64,000 nt of DNA from Haliclystus octoradiatus (lineage: Eukaryota; Cnidaria; Staurozoa; Stauromedusae; Haliclystidae). Each line of letters starts with the position of its first letter. Positions within the stretch are counted from its first letter, which is position 1. The notes beneath the pieces were generated by a model. The model saw only the letters and a program-made list of their open reading frames with translations, was not told where the DNA came from and did no database searches. Location of the stretch: contig OU744454.1 of the NCBI GenBank assembly GCA_916610825.1, positions 14,826,336 through 14,890,335 of the forward strand. Direction: 5' to 3'. Positions 26,193-38,612 of the stretch are shown here, in pieces. Position numbers and translations under genes: made by a program.

Positions 26193-29100
26193 TTAACATG
26201 AACAATTTTTCTGTTCTTCATGAGCTTCGTCGATTTCATGGAGTGAAGTTTTACCTCCATTACCGTTTGTGAATCCTGGAGGAAGAGTTTCCCGATTGAC
26301 ACTATTCTCCATTTGTTCCATAACCTAGTATGAGAAATAGAAAAAGGTGTCAGCAGTTGATGAACTTATAAAGGTTCTCTTGAAGCTCAGTTATTTAATG
26401 TCAGCATGTCAGACCTGCCCTTTGCAAAAAACAGTTTAGGAGTTCATGAACAGTTTATGAACAGTTAATGAAATCTTGGGGCCATTTAACGTTCATGAGC
26501 TGTTCATAAATTCCTGAACTGTTTTTGCATTCCTGTGGATCAATCCTTTATAACTACAAATGCTTGCAGGTTATTAAATCTGAGTGGATGGTGAATTTTG
26601 TTAGCATTTTTAAGCATGTATGCATTTAATAGCCGCATACCATCCCTGATGCCAACCAATAGTACTCCGGCCATGGATTGAAACCAATACCCTGCTGGCC
26701 AATGCAAAATGCCGGGATACCCTAACCACTGCACTACACTCGCACTATTGGTTTCAGACCACATTCAAATAAGTTGATGCATAATTTCACAACTAATGAA
26801 GCTGTTACAAAAAAGAAAGAAGCAGCAATTGAAGGCATTTTTAATCCTTCCATAGAATTTTCCAAAATTGCTCTTTGGATATCGGTTGGAATGTAACAGG
26901 TACATCACATCTTGTCATCTACAGTATGGTGAACAATCAGGGTTTAAGTATAACGAGAAGCATTCAATCTCTCTACCCTTTATTATTAACACAAAACAAC
27001 AACTCTCATATTTAAATGAGCCATTGACAAGAAACAAACATATATAAGGAAATAGGAAAGAAATTCAAAGACTAGACGTTGTCTCTGTTACTCAGAGTTT
27101 TGCACAAGAGCGCTTATCAGACGACATATTTTCATAAATCAATAAAACCGTCTAATGGGCTATCGCACGAAACTCTGAATAACGGAAACAACGTCTAGTC
27201 TTTGACTTTATTGCTATACTGCACTGCATATCTGCATTGAGCAATCTATTGATGTTTTCCAACAAATAAAGATAAGGGAATATGAAATTAACAATACGAA
27301 ACACTGAACAGTGTCTTCAACTTACCAAGTCTAATAATGAATTTACAGCTTTGTTTACATTAGCACCAGTCAATGCACTCGTTTCAAAATATTTTAAACC
27401 TAAACTATCAGCTAAGCCTTGTGCTGCTGCAGGGTCAACAGCCCGGTCATCTTCTAAATCTGCTTTATTGCCAATCAGAACTGCAAAATAAAGAATTTTA
27501 TAATATGATAGTCTGACTACACTCAACCAAAAAAATCATAACATAACAAAAAGATAGCCACTTCAGAACCGAGTTTCATAATTTCATCTGAACCGTGCGA
27601 ATAAATCTTTTACTTTTCACAAGAAATGAACTTTGTTTGTTTGATAATCTGAACGCCGAAATTTTTTCGCATCAAAGCGAGATGATCTCAAAATAGCTTT
27701 CGAGGCCAATTCTCAGTGATTCTGCCGTGGCAGAAGAGATCAAAATGTTTGAAAATGATCGATATTTGAGGATGTTATTTATGTCAAACAAAGATGCTGT
27801 TTTTAAATTTGATTTATTCAATACTTGTGAGGATGTTAAATACTTTTTAATTGGTTGATTTATCAAAGGTAAGATAATATTACGGCCTGTTTAAAACTCT
27901 TTAAAACACTAATCTGAGTAGGATTAGGGCGGATCTAATCAGATTAACAAATCCGAATTCCAATTTTTCGGATTTCAACTGCATTATTCTTATTCAGATC
28001 ACAGTCGGATAGCGGAATTTTTCAAACATTTTGATTACAAGCTTCTAATCTGATCTGATGCAGAACAACCAGAACTCTAGTTAGAAACGCAGGCTAGACA
28101 TAGGCCTTCCTGCAATATTATCTTTAATAGGAATTGAGAATAATATTCACAACAACAACAAAAAGATGACTATTTACCTATCATAGGATCTTCACAATAC
28201 GCATGCGTTTGTAATTGAGATAGCCACGATCTAACATTTACAAAAGATTCTTCATGTGTTAAATCAAACATTAATAAAAATCCCATTGCATCTCGAAAGA
28301 ACGCAGTTGTTAATGATCGGAATCTGCAGAGAAAAAAAATCAAAATTGATCAACACACAAATTACTTTTTATGGAAATAAACTAAGTTATTATTAGACTT
28401 TTCTGTTCTCAAATTAATAAATTCAGCAACATCGAAATAACACAAAAATTAACAACCACAACATTTGAATGTAGGAAGAATAACACCAGAACATTCTACA
28501 GATTTTGTAGACATATAATATTACAAAATGCTGCTTATGATAATTTGAAGTTCATTTCCATTAACAAAATAGGAAATACAACATTTGTTAAAAAAAGTAA
28601 TACAGTATATAAGTGCGTAGGCCTGCAAAAGAGATGTCAAGCATTGAAACATTATTGAACATGTACTTCATGAATGGCTCCGTTGCAGATATGTTCACTA
28701 AAGTTTTCAATTTCAACACACGTCGCACGTGATTGATGCTTTCCAGTATTCAGCGCTGGTAAGCGGGTTAATCGGTTTGGCATTGTAAAAACACAACACA
28801 TTATAACTTAGCATGATGTGAGTTACCTGCCTACCCGACAACCCGGATAATTCACCTTTGTTGTAGACAGGGCCTAACTAAACAAGATCATAGATCAATC
28901 CTGCCTTGCAAACAAAGTTGATTTCTGCTATCAGAAATCAGTTTTAGACGAGCAGAGGATGTTTCCTCTTTTATGTTCCAAGCATAATAATTACCGTTCT
29001 TGGCCAGCAGTATCCCATAATTGTAAATGAACACGTTGTCCCCGTGTTGCTCGTGAGCCATCGGAATTCTGTTGGTGATAAACCTGTGGAGCAATTACAA

Positions 29101-30937
29101 AACATTGAAAGTAAACGTTGTTGGAATTAAGGTCTTGGGAAAAATTTAACAAAAAATCTAAAAGTTCCAGTTTTTCACACGACACGAAAAGGAAAACAAA
29201 CAACAAATATTATAGTTAGGCTACATTACATTATTTAATGACTATAAACGGCAGTTACTATTGTTCAAGCAATTATTTGACTTTCTTCTCAATTCCATTT
29301 ATGTTTACAAATTATTCTATACTTGCTTCGTTCGACAAAATGAATTTATCACGCGCCTAATTGTAAATTCGTAGTGGTTTGGTTTCACCAATTAATATTT
29401 CCAGTGCAGCATGGATTAATGTCGTAAACGATTTGCTCATTACTAATGTTAAATCTGATATCAGGTTTATTGAAAAACTAGATATATTTAGTAAAATTAA
29501 TTGTAAAATACTTGTTGTAGATGATTTTCAAGTAAATAAGTAGGCTAATAATATCGTTGCTGCCGTTGATTTTGTTCTTGGTTTTAATTTCATGGCCACA
29601 CATTCTTTGCAAAAGTAAGGCAGCCGATTTCCATGCCCAATGCTGAGTCAGCAAAACTAAGCTTTTGCCTTTAAGTTAGCAGACTCTACTGTTCTACCAA
29701 CTTTTTATTTTTTACATTGATTCTGTTAGCAAGATAGGTATTTACCGATGGTTGAGTAAATAATTGTGATCTTCATTTGAGCAGCAATCAACAATGATGT
29801 CTTTAAGGCATATAATTGACCGGCAGGCTTTTTACATGCCTTTGAATGTGGCGTATGATGAACAGTATTTGTGGTTTGAGAGACGGCAACAGTGCCCCCG
29901 CAAGACGCGATGGTCCATTTTTGCAGTTTAGACCGTCCGGTACTAGCAATAAATAGTTATTAGTCCTAATCAAGGAAATTCTTTAGTTAATTATTGTTCT
30001 TGTAATCATAGAAATTAATGCAAACATTAGGGCTACATTTATGTGAAAAATGATGAACAAAAATAATGAAAAATGAAACAAAATCTGAGAAAATTGTTGA
30101 AGAAAAACTTGTATATTTACTACCCAGTCTAATTTCATTGGCCTTAGGGCTCATTTGATTTTCATTTGGTATTGATTGCTAATAACAAATAATGTTGGCA
30201 TTTCTAGCCTTCTTTTAGAAAATGTGAAGTAGGCTATGTCAATTTGGTTTTATATAGCCTATACCGTGACCATTGCTTCACACAGGGTTCTACATCTAGC
30301 AAGCCAAACCATGGGCCCTCCCCTCTTCACATTCAATTATTAAAGAATACTGACATTTCTATGGCATCCGATTTATTCCCAGTACAATTTATATAATCTG
30401 TCTCGATTTTAAAACAAGTTTTATAAAACGGCGAAAAGAGGAGGATATTCGAGATAAGAACAGCAAAATTTTCGAAGATTTCCCTAAATCAAACAGCGAA
30501 ATTATAGGTTAAATTCTATTAAATCCGGACGTCCAACCCAATAATCCCAGAGATGTGCGCCCATCAACATATTTCTACAGATTAAAAAATTATTGTTCCT
30601 TGTTTCAAGGTCAACGATTTCAATTTCAAAATACGGTTTGATTAGGCCTTATTTGTGTTGGTTTTCTGAAACATTCTTGTATATTTGAAAATATCAAATA
30701 TTTGCTATTTGTTATCATTTGCAAGCATACTGTATTGCTTTAAGACATATATTAGCTGTTACTTACGACTCTTTTCTCTCTAAAATCTATGCCAACAGTT
30801 GAAATAAATTTAGGATTAAATGCTTTATCAGTGTATTGGTATAAAAAGCTAGTTTTACCGACGCCAGAATCTCCAAGAGCGAGTAATTTAATCAAAAAAT
30901 CATAATCAGCTACTGGCTGTTGTTGTTGGTCAGTCAT
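26193..30937 (-). CDS. RAB27: Rab27 small GTPase (exon 1A isoform, 230 aa)
   Basis: Rab27 tethers and docks secretory and lysosome-related granules at the plasma membrane. Exons in transcript order: 30767-30937, 28995-29083, 28178-28323, 27326-27480, 26193-26324; lengths 171, 89, 146, 155 and 132 bp, all phases consistent. Visible are the P-loop GDSGVGKT (residues 22-29), switch [12 protein letters not shown], the Rab27-type insert [27 protein letters not shown] (80-86), [26 protein letters not shown] (140-143) and ETSA (168-171). It ends in NCSC, a CxC double-prenylation tail as in Rab27A/B. The glutamine after WDTAG is present, so GTP hydrolysis should be normal. A second in-frame first exon lies 1.4 kb upstream. 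The exon 4-5 intron holds a SINE and a palindromic MITE. Confidence 0.95.
26600..26750 (-). mobile_element. tRNA-derived SINE (head region)
   Basis: On the minus strand, TAGTGCAGTGG (26726-26736) fits the pol III A box and GGTTTCAATCC (26675-26685) is a near-consensus B box, about 40 bp apart. The sequence does not fold as an obvious functional tRNA and carries a tail beyond the B box, so a SINE or tRNA pseudogene is likelier than a tRNA gene. It sits in the RAB27 exon 4-5 intron; the far end is not defined. Confidence 0.65.
27066..27204. mobile_element. Short palindromic MITE in a RAB27 intron
   Basis: CAAAGACTAGACGTTGTCTC at the left is matched by the inverted CAACGTCTAGTCTTTG at the right. 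The imperfect arms continue for about 36 bp (CTCAGAGTTT against AAACTCTGAA). Total length is about 139 bp and no clear target duplication was found, so the family is unassigned. Confidence 0.7.
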
Positions 30938-31890
30938 CGTGACTGGTGTTCGTGCACGAATGGCACAGTTAAGATATCTTTAAAAAGTCAAATGTGTTCC
31001 TTTAGTTTGTTTGAAATAAAATAACTAGAAATCAAAAACTTTTTATCTCACATTCGAAATGGAACATCTGCTGCAGAAACCAAAAATCAACACAAACACT
31101 CTGGACTCCCTATCGACCAGTTACAGTGTGTAAAAGTGAACACATTTTTCGCGTAAGTAGAATTGTTGCATTGGACGAAGATCATTCAGATCGATTTTCC
31201 ACTTTATGGAGGCTTTACTACTTCCACTGAAAATTTTTTTTGAAACATACGATTTATTCTCATGTCCAGTGAATATCGAGTGATATCTTATACATTATAA
31301 TATCAAGTTTATTTTCCCATATAATCTGATCAGTAATTTTGACAAATAAGCAACAACAACAAATGAAAAATTGATTCATAAAACTTTGAAACCCCGATCT
31401 GATAACAAATGACGTAGATTAAAAATACAAATTTTTATATATTCAATATCTTATTAGTAATTAATTCAAGACAGACAAATTTGCCTTGAAAATAATTAAA
31501 TGATAAAATTGATGGATTCTTAGAGTTGCTCTTGTCTTGGACCCAAAAAGATTCAAAAACTTGTTTAAGATAATCAAAAATATTTAGTCCTCGACGTTCT
31601 TCAAAGTTAATATATTTTCTGAAGTTCTATATAGTGAATCAAAAAGGAGACGGCAAAAAATTCCAATTTGATGATGTCTTTCCTATCAAAAAATATTATT
31701 CTCTAAATCTTTATGGAATAAAAAGAAGGCATATGTCACCAGCTTATATATAGCTGTTGCTACATGGGAAAGGTAGCAATATGTGTATAAACAGGATCAT
31801 ATTATATTTACCCATTTATCTGAATAAATTATCTTTTTCCTATATTTTTCATCAGTCCAGCTTCTATAGCTTATCAGGTTTTCTGGATAA

Positions 31891-31913
31891 ATGATGATGA
31901 TGATGATGATGAT
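31891..31913. repeat. (ATG)n microsatellite
   Basis: About 23 bp of ATG trinucleotides upstream of RAB27 exon 1A. Confidence 0.9.
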
Positions 31914-32210
31914 ACCGTACAATACCCTGGTGGAACAATCTGACGGATGATATTGTAACATCAAAAACTATTGCTCAACTCAAGGAGAAACTACAATCAT
32001 TTAATTTGTCAGCATTTTGTAAAGTGTATATATAGATAAAAAAAATCAGTCTTATAGTTTTACATATACCTAATATATAGATACATATCAAATACATAAT
32101 TAATAACCTTTATTTAATCCAGTTCTTAATTAATATTAAGGATGTATGTAAGTGACACAATCTATAGCGTAAAGTGTCCTTTATTAACCGGTCAAAATGA
32201 CAAAATATAT

Positions 32211-32233
32211 CATATCATATCATATCATATCAT
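32211..32233. repeat. (CATAT)n microsatellite
   Basis: Four to five CATAT pentamers in the intron just downstream of RAB27 exon 1B. Confidence 0.9.
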
Positions 32234-32314
32234 GATTGCTAGAGTGATCTTAACGATACTTTACATACAACATTTAGAACACGTTTGTATCGACTATCTT
32301 TCAATTATACTTAC

Positions 32315-32479
32315 TACATCTTTTTCTTTAAAATCAATCCCTATAGTTGGTACAAACTTCTTGCTAAATTTTAATTCCGTAAATTGGAACAGGAATGACG
32401 TTTTACCAACTCCGCTATCTCCAAGCGTTAGAAATTTTAATAACACATCAGGTCGGAAATCAAAATCCGGCAAACTCAT
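32315..32479 (-). CDS. RAB27: Alternative first coding exon of RAB27 (exon 1B)
   Basis: The 165-bp exon opens with ATG, encodes 55 residues and ends in phase 0 at a GTAAGT donor, the same phase as exon 1A, so it can splice directly onto the exon at 28995-29083. It carries MSLPDFDF, an intact P-loop [15 protein letters not shown] and switch [13 protein letters not shown]. By eye it matches exon 1A at about 29 of 45 aligned residues, and most changes are conservative (Y/F, I/L, R/K, D/E). No second set of downstream Rab exons exists between it and exon 1A. The simplest reading is two promoters with mutually exclusive first exons giving Rab27 isoforms of 230 and 228 residues. A stranded partial duplicate is possible, but intact frame, donor and motifs argue against it. 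Confidence 0.8.
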
Positions 32480-32604
32480 TGAAACCAAATTAAAATTAAT
32501 AGTCTGTCTTTTATGGCTGCATACCAGTGTAAAAATTCTACAAATAAAAATATGTAGCTGTATAAAAATGTGAGCCTCAGGCGCGGAAGTATTTTGATGA
32601 AAAT

Positions 32605-33455
32605 TTCCTGCTAGCGGAGCAGAAAAAAACGAACTGCATGATGGTGGCTCCCAATTAAAAGAACAACACACAATCAAGTAATAGCAATTCCTGATACCTC
32701 CTTTCCTCCCTTTCCTCTTAGTAGGCTCCGTGCCGTCTGCAGTTAAATTTACAAATCCGGAGATTATATAGATCGCATTCATATGATCACGATAAGATAT
32801 AATGAGTAAAAATTTAACAAACAACAACTTATTGCTTCCTATAGAATGCAAAATAATATACTAATTTAATCAAGAATTATTATATGCTTACGTTTGTTAA
32901 AGATGATGTGGAATAAATACAACTTATTTGTCTACCGTACAAATATATAATTGAATAAAACTGTTGTAATGTTTTATCCTGTTATAAGACCATTTATAGC
33001 CTGCTCGTCTCTCTTTCGTGTTTGATTTTATGCAATTACTTTTACTACATATAAACATAATCTATACAGCAGGTGGAATTCTTTCGGCGTCTCTGATTTA
33101 CCTGTTGCTATGCAACGAATCAATCATGCATATAATAGATAATGTAGCAAATTATTGATTTTGAATAGAAGTGATTGGTCGCTTGTGCTACTTTGAGCTA
33201 AGATATAACCAACTTGTAGAATTGGGCAACCACAGGCGACGGGCTTACTAAAATCATGGCGTTGCAGTTAGAGCATTTACTTTATTTTCATTCTTATACG
33301 AAATTGGAAGTATAAGATCTAAAACAAATGAATAAGATTTACTGAGATTTATATTAGGGCCGACCATTGACGGCATATCTATATAGCTAACAAAAAGTCC
33401 GACGGAGCCATCATGCAGTTCGGCTTTTGCTCCGCTAGCGGGAAAGGTTAGCAAC
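32605..33455. repeat. Inverted repeat pair upstream of RAB27 exon 1B
   Basis: GCTAGCGGAGCAGAAAAAAA followed by CGAACTGCATGATGG near 32612-32650 is found inverted near 33405-33450 (GAGCCATCATGCAGTTCGGC then GCTCCGCTAGCGGG), with weaker similarity extending to about 75 bp. It is either the ends of a degraded element or two inverted copies of one repeat. It lies where a promoter for exon 1B would be expected. Confidence 0.6.
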
Positions 33456-33499
33456 ATCCATCCGCGACCGAGGATCAAATTTTTATACAGCTACATAAT

Positions 33500-33830
33500 T
33501 TATTTGCAGGATTTTGTGGGAACTTATGTGGACACTTTAGCTTCAAGGAAGTTGACTTTATCAAAGCAAAAAGCAGGACCAGTGGCTAGCCAAGCAGAGG
33601 AAAAGAAATCTAAAAAATACCGAGAGTTACCAAAGAGCTATCATGTGCAGCCAATTGGAATAGAGACTCTGGGCCATTTGGCAATAAGGCAAAAGAGATT
33701 TTTAATAAGATTGAAACAATTTTAATTAAACCGACAGAAGAAAAACATGCTAGGTCATTCTTCATTCAAAGAGTAGGCATTGCCATACTGAGAGGGGAAA
33801 TGCCACAATCATAATGGGAACACTGAACAA
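33500..33830 (+). mobile_element. Degenerate LINE 3' fragment (end of the RT-containing ORF)
   Basis: The conceptual product HVQPIGIETLG, then after a frameshift NKAKEIFNKI and SFFIQRVGIAILRGE, resembles the conserved tail found after the reverse transcriptase in many invertebrate LINE ORFs (a P-V-x-ET-G..G..A motif, then a QR-x-S/G-x-A-x-QRGN motif). The frame is broken, so it is inactive. The call rests on recognition of the tail only. Confidence 0.55.
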
Positions 33831-34179
33831 CGGACAGCCACCAAATGAACTTTTATATTTTAATCAAAGTTCTCGATACTACAGAAAATCGGATCCACGA
33901 GTCATGTTTCCAAAAAAACAGCCGAATGCATTGCTCAATATTTCGAAATTTCTTGTGAAAGTTTGCTGTATCAATTTCAGTAGATGATTTTTTGAACTAT
34001 TTCTTTGTTTTAATCGTGAAAACGTGAAATTTAAGGGTTATAATTCTCTCGTGCAATGTAATTTCATCGTCCTCACCGATTTCTGATAAATGACACATCC
34101 CATCATATGAAGTACACACTATACCGGTTCCGTATTTCTAATCCAGCTAACAAAAATGGGAAGTACCATTTTGCTAATG

Positions 34180-34477
34180 TGTTTACGCATTTCTTCTTTA
34201 CATTCCAAAATAGGCTACTTAGAAAAGTAAACATTTTATAAAACAAATTGAGAAAATAAATTCATGTATTTCTAAATATGTCAAACCATCAGAACACACT
34301 GAAGAGTTGTATTGATCCTGGCGTAATGCCTAGCTTAATATTTAAACTACGGAGTGAAGTAACTCAAGACATGAATAACAAGCATTTGCAATAAATAGAG
34401 CAGTTGCAAGTTAATGCTCAGTATATACCATAATAGATAACTAGCGTTTTGGAAGAATACAGGAATTTTTTAAAGAT
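34180..34477 (+). promoter_or_regulatory. Conserved upstream region of the charge-separated peptide gene
   Basis: Two blocks are shared with the paralogue at 39338. One is TTAGAAAAGTAAA and flanks (about 34215 and 39155). The other is GCAATAAATAGAGCAG with CAAGTTAATGCT (34388-34415 and 39272-39301), about 65-90 bp before each ATG. AATAAATAG may serve as a TATA-like element; copy one also has TATATA at 34422-34427. Shared sequence may simply reflect duplication. Confidence 0.5.
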
Positions 34478-35987
34478 ATGAAGCTTGTATTGCTATTGGC
34501 ATTTCTTTTTGCCGTGGTATATTTTACTGCATCACGTAAGTGGTCCAATCTTAACACTACTGTTTTTTTATCATAACATTTCATTGAATGTTTTGAATGA
34601 GTAATGACCTTAACGAGGAAAGAAGGGTTTCTATATTATATTTCTCTGATTCATTTTACAGAATTTTATGTTATTGAAACAGATAGACTTAAGCGAGTAA
34701 TAAAGAAGCAGAAATTGTTCGAAATTCTCCACTTTAATATTGTTTGAGCATATAAACTCTCAAGGTTCTCCCCGGACAATATCCATCATTTGTAACAAGT
34801 TTAATAAATGATTAAAAGAGTTGCAGACGTAGAACTTTGATGGTATCGCTGTTATAGTGCAACTCGAAACGAAGATGTGAGACTATAGAGGACATTGAGC
34901 AATGGCTTGCTGTAATTATACAATCTTATTTATGTTTCTGTTTATTTATAAAATTAGTCCATCTTAACAAAGATGAAGATGAAGAAGCACTAGAAGATGA
35001 CGTGGATAATAAAATGGAAAATGGTAAGAAATCTATAGCCACGTGCACATATGGGGGTAAATTAAATTGCAGCTATATATAGGAGGGTATAATATATTAA
35101 AAAGCTTCAATGGGTATATATTATACAAAATAATTCAAAAAATCATAGTTGCATACTCTAACACCTCTCGATTCAAGACAATGCAGCTAGTGTTAATAGC
35201 AAGGTAATCATGCATCAGCTTCATTCTTTTTGGAATTCGCACTAGTAACCAGTACGCTAACGCTTTATTCGATTTGTGATAAATATTTGTTTGAAACGAT
35301 GCCTCGATTCACTAGAAACAGCAGCGACTCTAGTCCAGTGGCCCCCTCAACTTCAATAAAGTGAATTATATTTCATTAAATATACTTCATTCTGATTTTC
35401 TGAACAATAATTGTGATATTGGAGTAGCTGTGTTCATGAATTTTATGAAGTAAAAAGTTCATAACATATACAATTCGTGAGTCACAGTAAAAGCTAAATT
35501 ACTCTAACTCCACATTTCTTTAACCTCAGGAATAAATTTACGAACATCCGTCAACAGTTATTAAACCAGGCGAGGGGTACTTCTATATAAGTGGCAATTT
35601 TGGGGTATCAAATTTTCAATCATAGAATTCTGCATGGACCCTGCTGTGAGGCGCAAAGTTGCCATTTTTAGTGCCAAGTACCAGTATATAATACATTTTT
35701 TGGAATTTGGGGGTAGGGTTTCCAGCAAAACCTGCACGTTTGGGGTGCTAGCATGATATTTGAAATTGCATACATAGTTTACGAAAACGTATCAATGTAG
35801 CCACCCCATGGTTTTTAATAACTAGTATATAAGCAGTCGATGAACCTCAAAAAAAGTTCATGAACTTCAATTAACCACTATAACTCCGTCTCAAGACGAT
35901 TTTTACAGACGTAGGGGATTCCGCCGTTACGATGATTCATACAGACGAAGAACTCGTAAATACGATGATACCACTGCTAAACACTGA
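34478..35987 (+). CDS. Charge-separated secreted peptide precursor (arminin-like layout, 71 aa)
   Basis: Exons 34478-34535, 34958-35023 and 35896-35987 have GTAAGT/GTAAGA donors and AG acceptors; all phases agree (216 bp, 71 residues). Residues 1-19 are a signal peptide (MKLVLLLAFLFAVVYFTAS). Residues 23-43 are strongly acidic (12 Asp/Glu against 2 Lys), from exon 2. The C-terminal part from exon 3 is basic, with three arginine clusters (YRRRGFRRYDD, then SYRRRTRKYDD), 11 Arg/Lys against 4 Asp, and no cysteine. A signal, acidic spacer and cationic tail is the design of linear antimicrobial precursors such as Hydra arminins, where the acidic part is thought to neutralise the basic peptide before release. 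That role is inferred from charge layout only; I see no sequence-level match. The DD after each basic block differs from classic arminins. A degenerate sister lies 4.9 kb downstream. Confidence 0.75.
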
Positions 35988-36194
35988 TGGAACAATGTAA
36001 CTTTACACTGAGTAATTGATCTATCAGTATAATCATCCTATTATCATCAAACTATAAGAATATTGTCATTTGTGATGTATTCTTAACATTTTTTTTATTA
36101 TATAATATCTCCTTCCTTGATTGTCTAATTGGCGATATCTTTTGTATCAGCAGATTATCAATATTTCATGTAGGTTGATTATAGAATACCTAAC

Positions 36195-36500
36195 AATATA
36201 ATATATAGATTACCAAAAGGCGTTTAACTTAGTTTCTCAAATCTATAGCACGACTTGGATCTTTCTTAAAAAGCGTATGCAAGCTTTGCATCTGTTTCAA
36301 AATTATCACCCAACTTACGTATAACCAAAGGTGTACATCAAATAATATGTTTTTGGACCGCTGGTATTCATTATTTATGTAAATTACTTATAATAGTGTG
36401 TTCAACCTGTGGCTATGATATCGTGCTATTTGCTGATGATGCAAAATATTCGTTAGAGGAAGTGATAGGGATGCCGACTCACTTATTTGACTTTGAGCAA
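36195..36500 (+). pseudogene. Degenerate non-LTR retrotransposon reverse transcriptase
   Basis: Pieces in changing frames read DYQKAFNLVSQ (the D-x-x-KAFD motif), GVHQ, GPLVFIIYVNYL (the GPLLF-x-x-YIND motif) and CGYDIVLFADDAKYS (the ADD catalytic box). Their order is that of a CR1/Jockey-type reverse transcriptase. Frameshifts and stops make it inactive. It lies just downstream of the charge-separated peptide gene. Confidence 0.75.
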
Positions 36501-37847
36501 CTTTGCACAGATGCAGATAAAGGTAGAATCTACGACCAAATGCCATGAATTCTCCTTTCGTGACAACAGATGATCATAGTTGAACACAGTTTATCTGGCA
36601 ATCCTTTAGATCAAATGTATTAAATACGAGATATTGGAAATCCATTATCTTCAAACGTTAAGTCATCTATCCATTATGCTTTTATAGAGTCGCCTCATCG
36701 ATTGCAAATATGAAAGGGAGTATGTATCTCTAAAGACCTTGATATTTTGCTGAAAGCTTATACAATTCATGTCCGATTAATCAATAACGTGTTCAACGTC
36801 TATTTACAAAATCAATAAAAACATCAGTATGTTTGCAGTTGGCAGTATCTAAAGAAAAATTAAAAGGGGAAATATCGACTGAACCAGCATAACGTGTCGG
36901 AAGAATACTTACAAGAGAGCCGGAGTCAATCATCGAACTGCAAACGTGTATTATTAAATTTAACGTTCCTCCCATGAAAAGGCATTTTCGTAGACAGTTT
37001 CCTTGGCTTGCCAAGTAATGTCTGTTGAATATTCTAGAGAATTTTGTATTTGAGGTGATGAATAATTTTTATTATAATTTCTCTGACCTACATCTATTAC
37101 GTCGATGACACCAAGAACAACAAGAACGGGCTTTTGAATTGTAGCGTAAATAATCATCGCAACTAGTAGTGTACTAGCAATGAGTGTAGGTCCAGTGCTG
37201 GACCTTGTGTGATAAAACTTTCAGATTATTAAAAGTTAAAAAAAGTTAAACAATTGTTACACTCTGATAATGTTAAAAGTGTAGAAGTCCTTGAATAACT
37301 AGTCTGTAAAACACGAACAGATCGTCTAAGCAGGTATGTCTTCTCTCACTCCGCTGGGACTTGCCTTTTTATGCTATTTAACATGGGTAGATCCAGGATT
37401 TCATCGAAAAAGACGCTGGTTTTTCACCTGAAGAGGGGACCATATTTACAGAAAATATTTGAAAAACAGCATGAAATACCATACATTTCCTGACAGCCAA
37501 AAATGTTTCCCTGAAGACGAAGCAGAGAATTCTCAAGGGAGACTGTATCCCCTCTATAGTGTCACCCCTGATCATTAAGGTTATTGAACTCACCAATTAA
37601 ATTGATTTACCATGTGACTTGTCATGCACTATATAGGCTCTCACCAAAGTATCTCTTCTGGACCATTGGGTCTTCAATCATAATCCAGATGTGTCCGACG
37701 CACAAAATAATAGTAATGTCAAATAGTGTTTCTATAGACGAATAAATGACTAATTTCTATTTAAAAAAAAATTAGTCAGTATAGTAATTTAGTGTTTCCA
37801 TAATCATACCTGTATCGAATTATCATATCTGAGCATGAATTCCCCGG

Positions 37848-38060
37848 GGGTTGCTCAATTATGACTGCTATACGGGGACGTTCCATTTTTTGGGGGTCCG
37901 TATTACGGCTGAGAAAAAACTTTTTGGGTATGAGATTTCAAATTTTGGAGCTTTTGGGTATCCTATTTTTGACTTTTCAAGAATTTTTGAAACAATTTTG
38001 CATCAATTTTGTGTTTACTTGACTTGCTCAAGTCTCACTTCTGTGTTATGCCCATCTTGA
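37848..38060. repeat. Dispersed repeat copy (GGGACGTTCCATTTTT family)
   Basis: GGGGACGTTCCATTTTTTGG and following GGCTGAGAAAAAAC, TTTTGGGTAT and TTTTCAAGAATTTT phrases recur in related form near 54045-54345 and inverted near 59750-59985. The apparent ORF is a by-product of the repeat. Confidence 0.55.
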
Positions 38061-38559
38061 TGGATTGGGAAGTGATTGATTGTGTTTTAATATCATGCAA
38101 ATTATTAAAAAATATGAAAGTAATAATCGGGGCCTAATAATAGTAGTCATAGAATCAGACAATCATACTTGGTACTTGAAGTTTTACTCCGAGTTGATCA
38201 TCAGGCAATTTATTCAATCAATTATTCGATTAAATTCAATAATATCAATTTATTAAATGTTGAAATTGCCTGATGATCGTCTCGCTGTGAAACAAATATA
38301 ACTGTCTGATTCTCTGACTACTATTTTTATTCAAAGCTCTGCTATATTGCATTGAGCCGTACCCTATATGTTCAATCAGTATAAGGCAATGGCTTTACAA
38401 TATGAAAATATACTTTTTGAAAATAGAAATGGTGGGTCTATACGTATAGATATCTTCCAAAGAAAAAGAAATAGTTGCATGCAGGTATGATATTTTTATT
38501 ATTCCACGGTTATAAATCAAATAACTCAGCTATAGCCATAATCAAAATCACAGCTTTTT

Positions 38560-38612
38560 GCTTATATTTTATGCTTATATATTATATTTTATGCTTATAT
38601 ATTATATTTTAT
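38560..38612. repeat. ~20-bp tandem repeat (CTTATATATTATATTTTATG)
   Basis: Nearly identical 20-bp units in tandem; two more units occur at about 39083-39119, about 220 bp before the second copy of the peptide gene. Confidence 0.8.

Noticed and set aside
26675..26736. Possible functional tRNA gene on the minus strand
   Set aside because: A and B boxes are present but the B box is imperfect and I could not pair the arms; a SINE head explains it better.
32315..32479. A separate, complete second Rab gene
   Set aside because: Only the first exon is present; no second switch II, NKxD or prenylation exon lies before RAB27 exon 1A, so an alternative first exon is the simpler reading.
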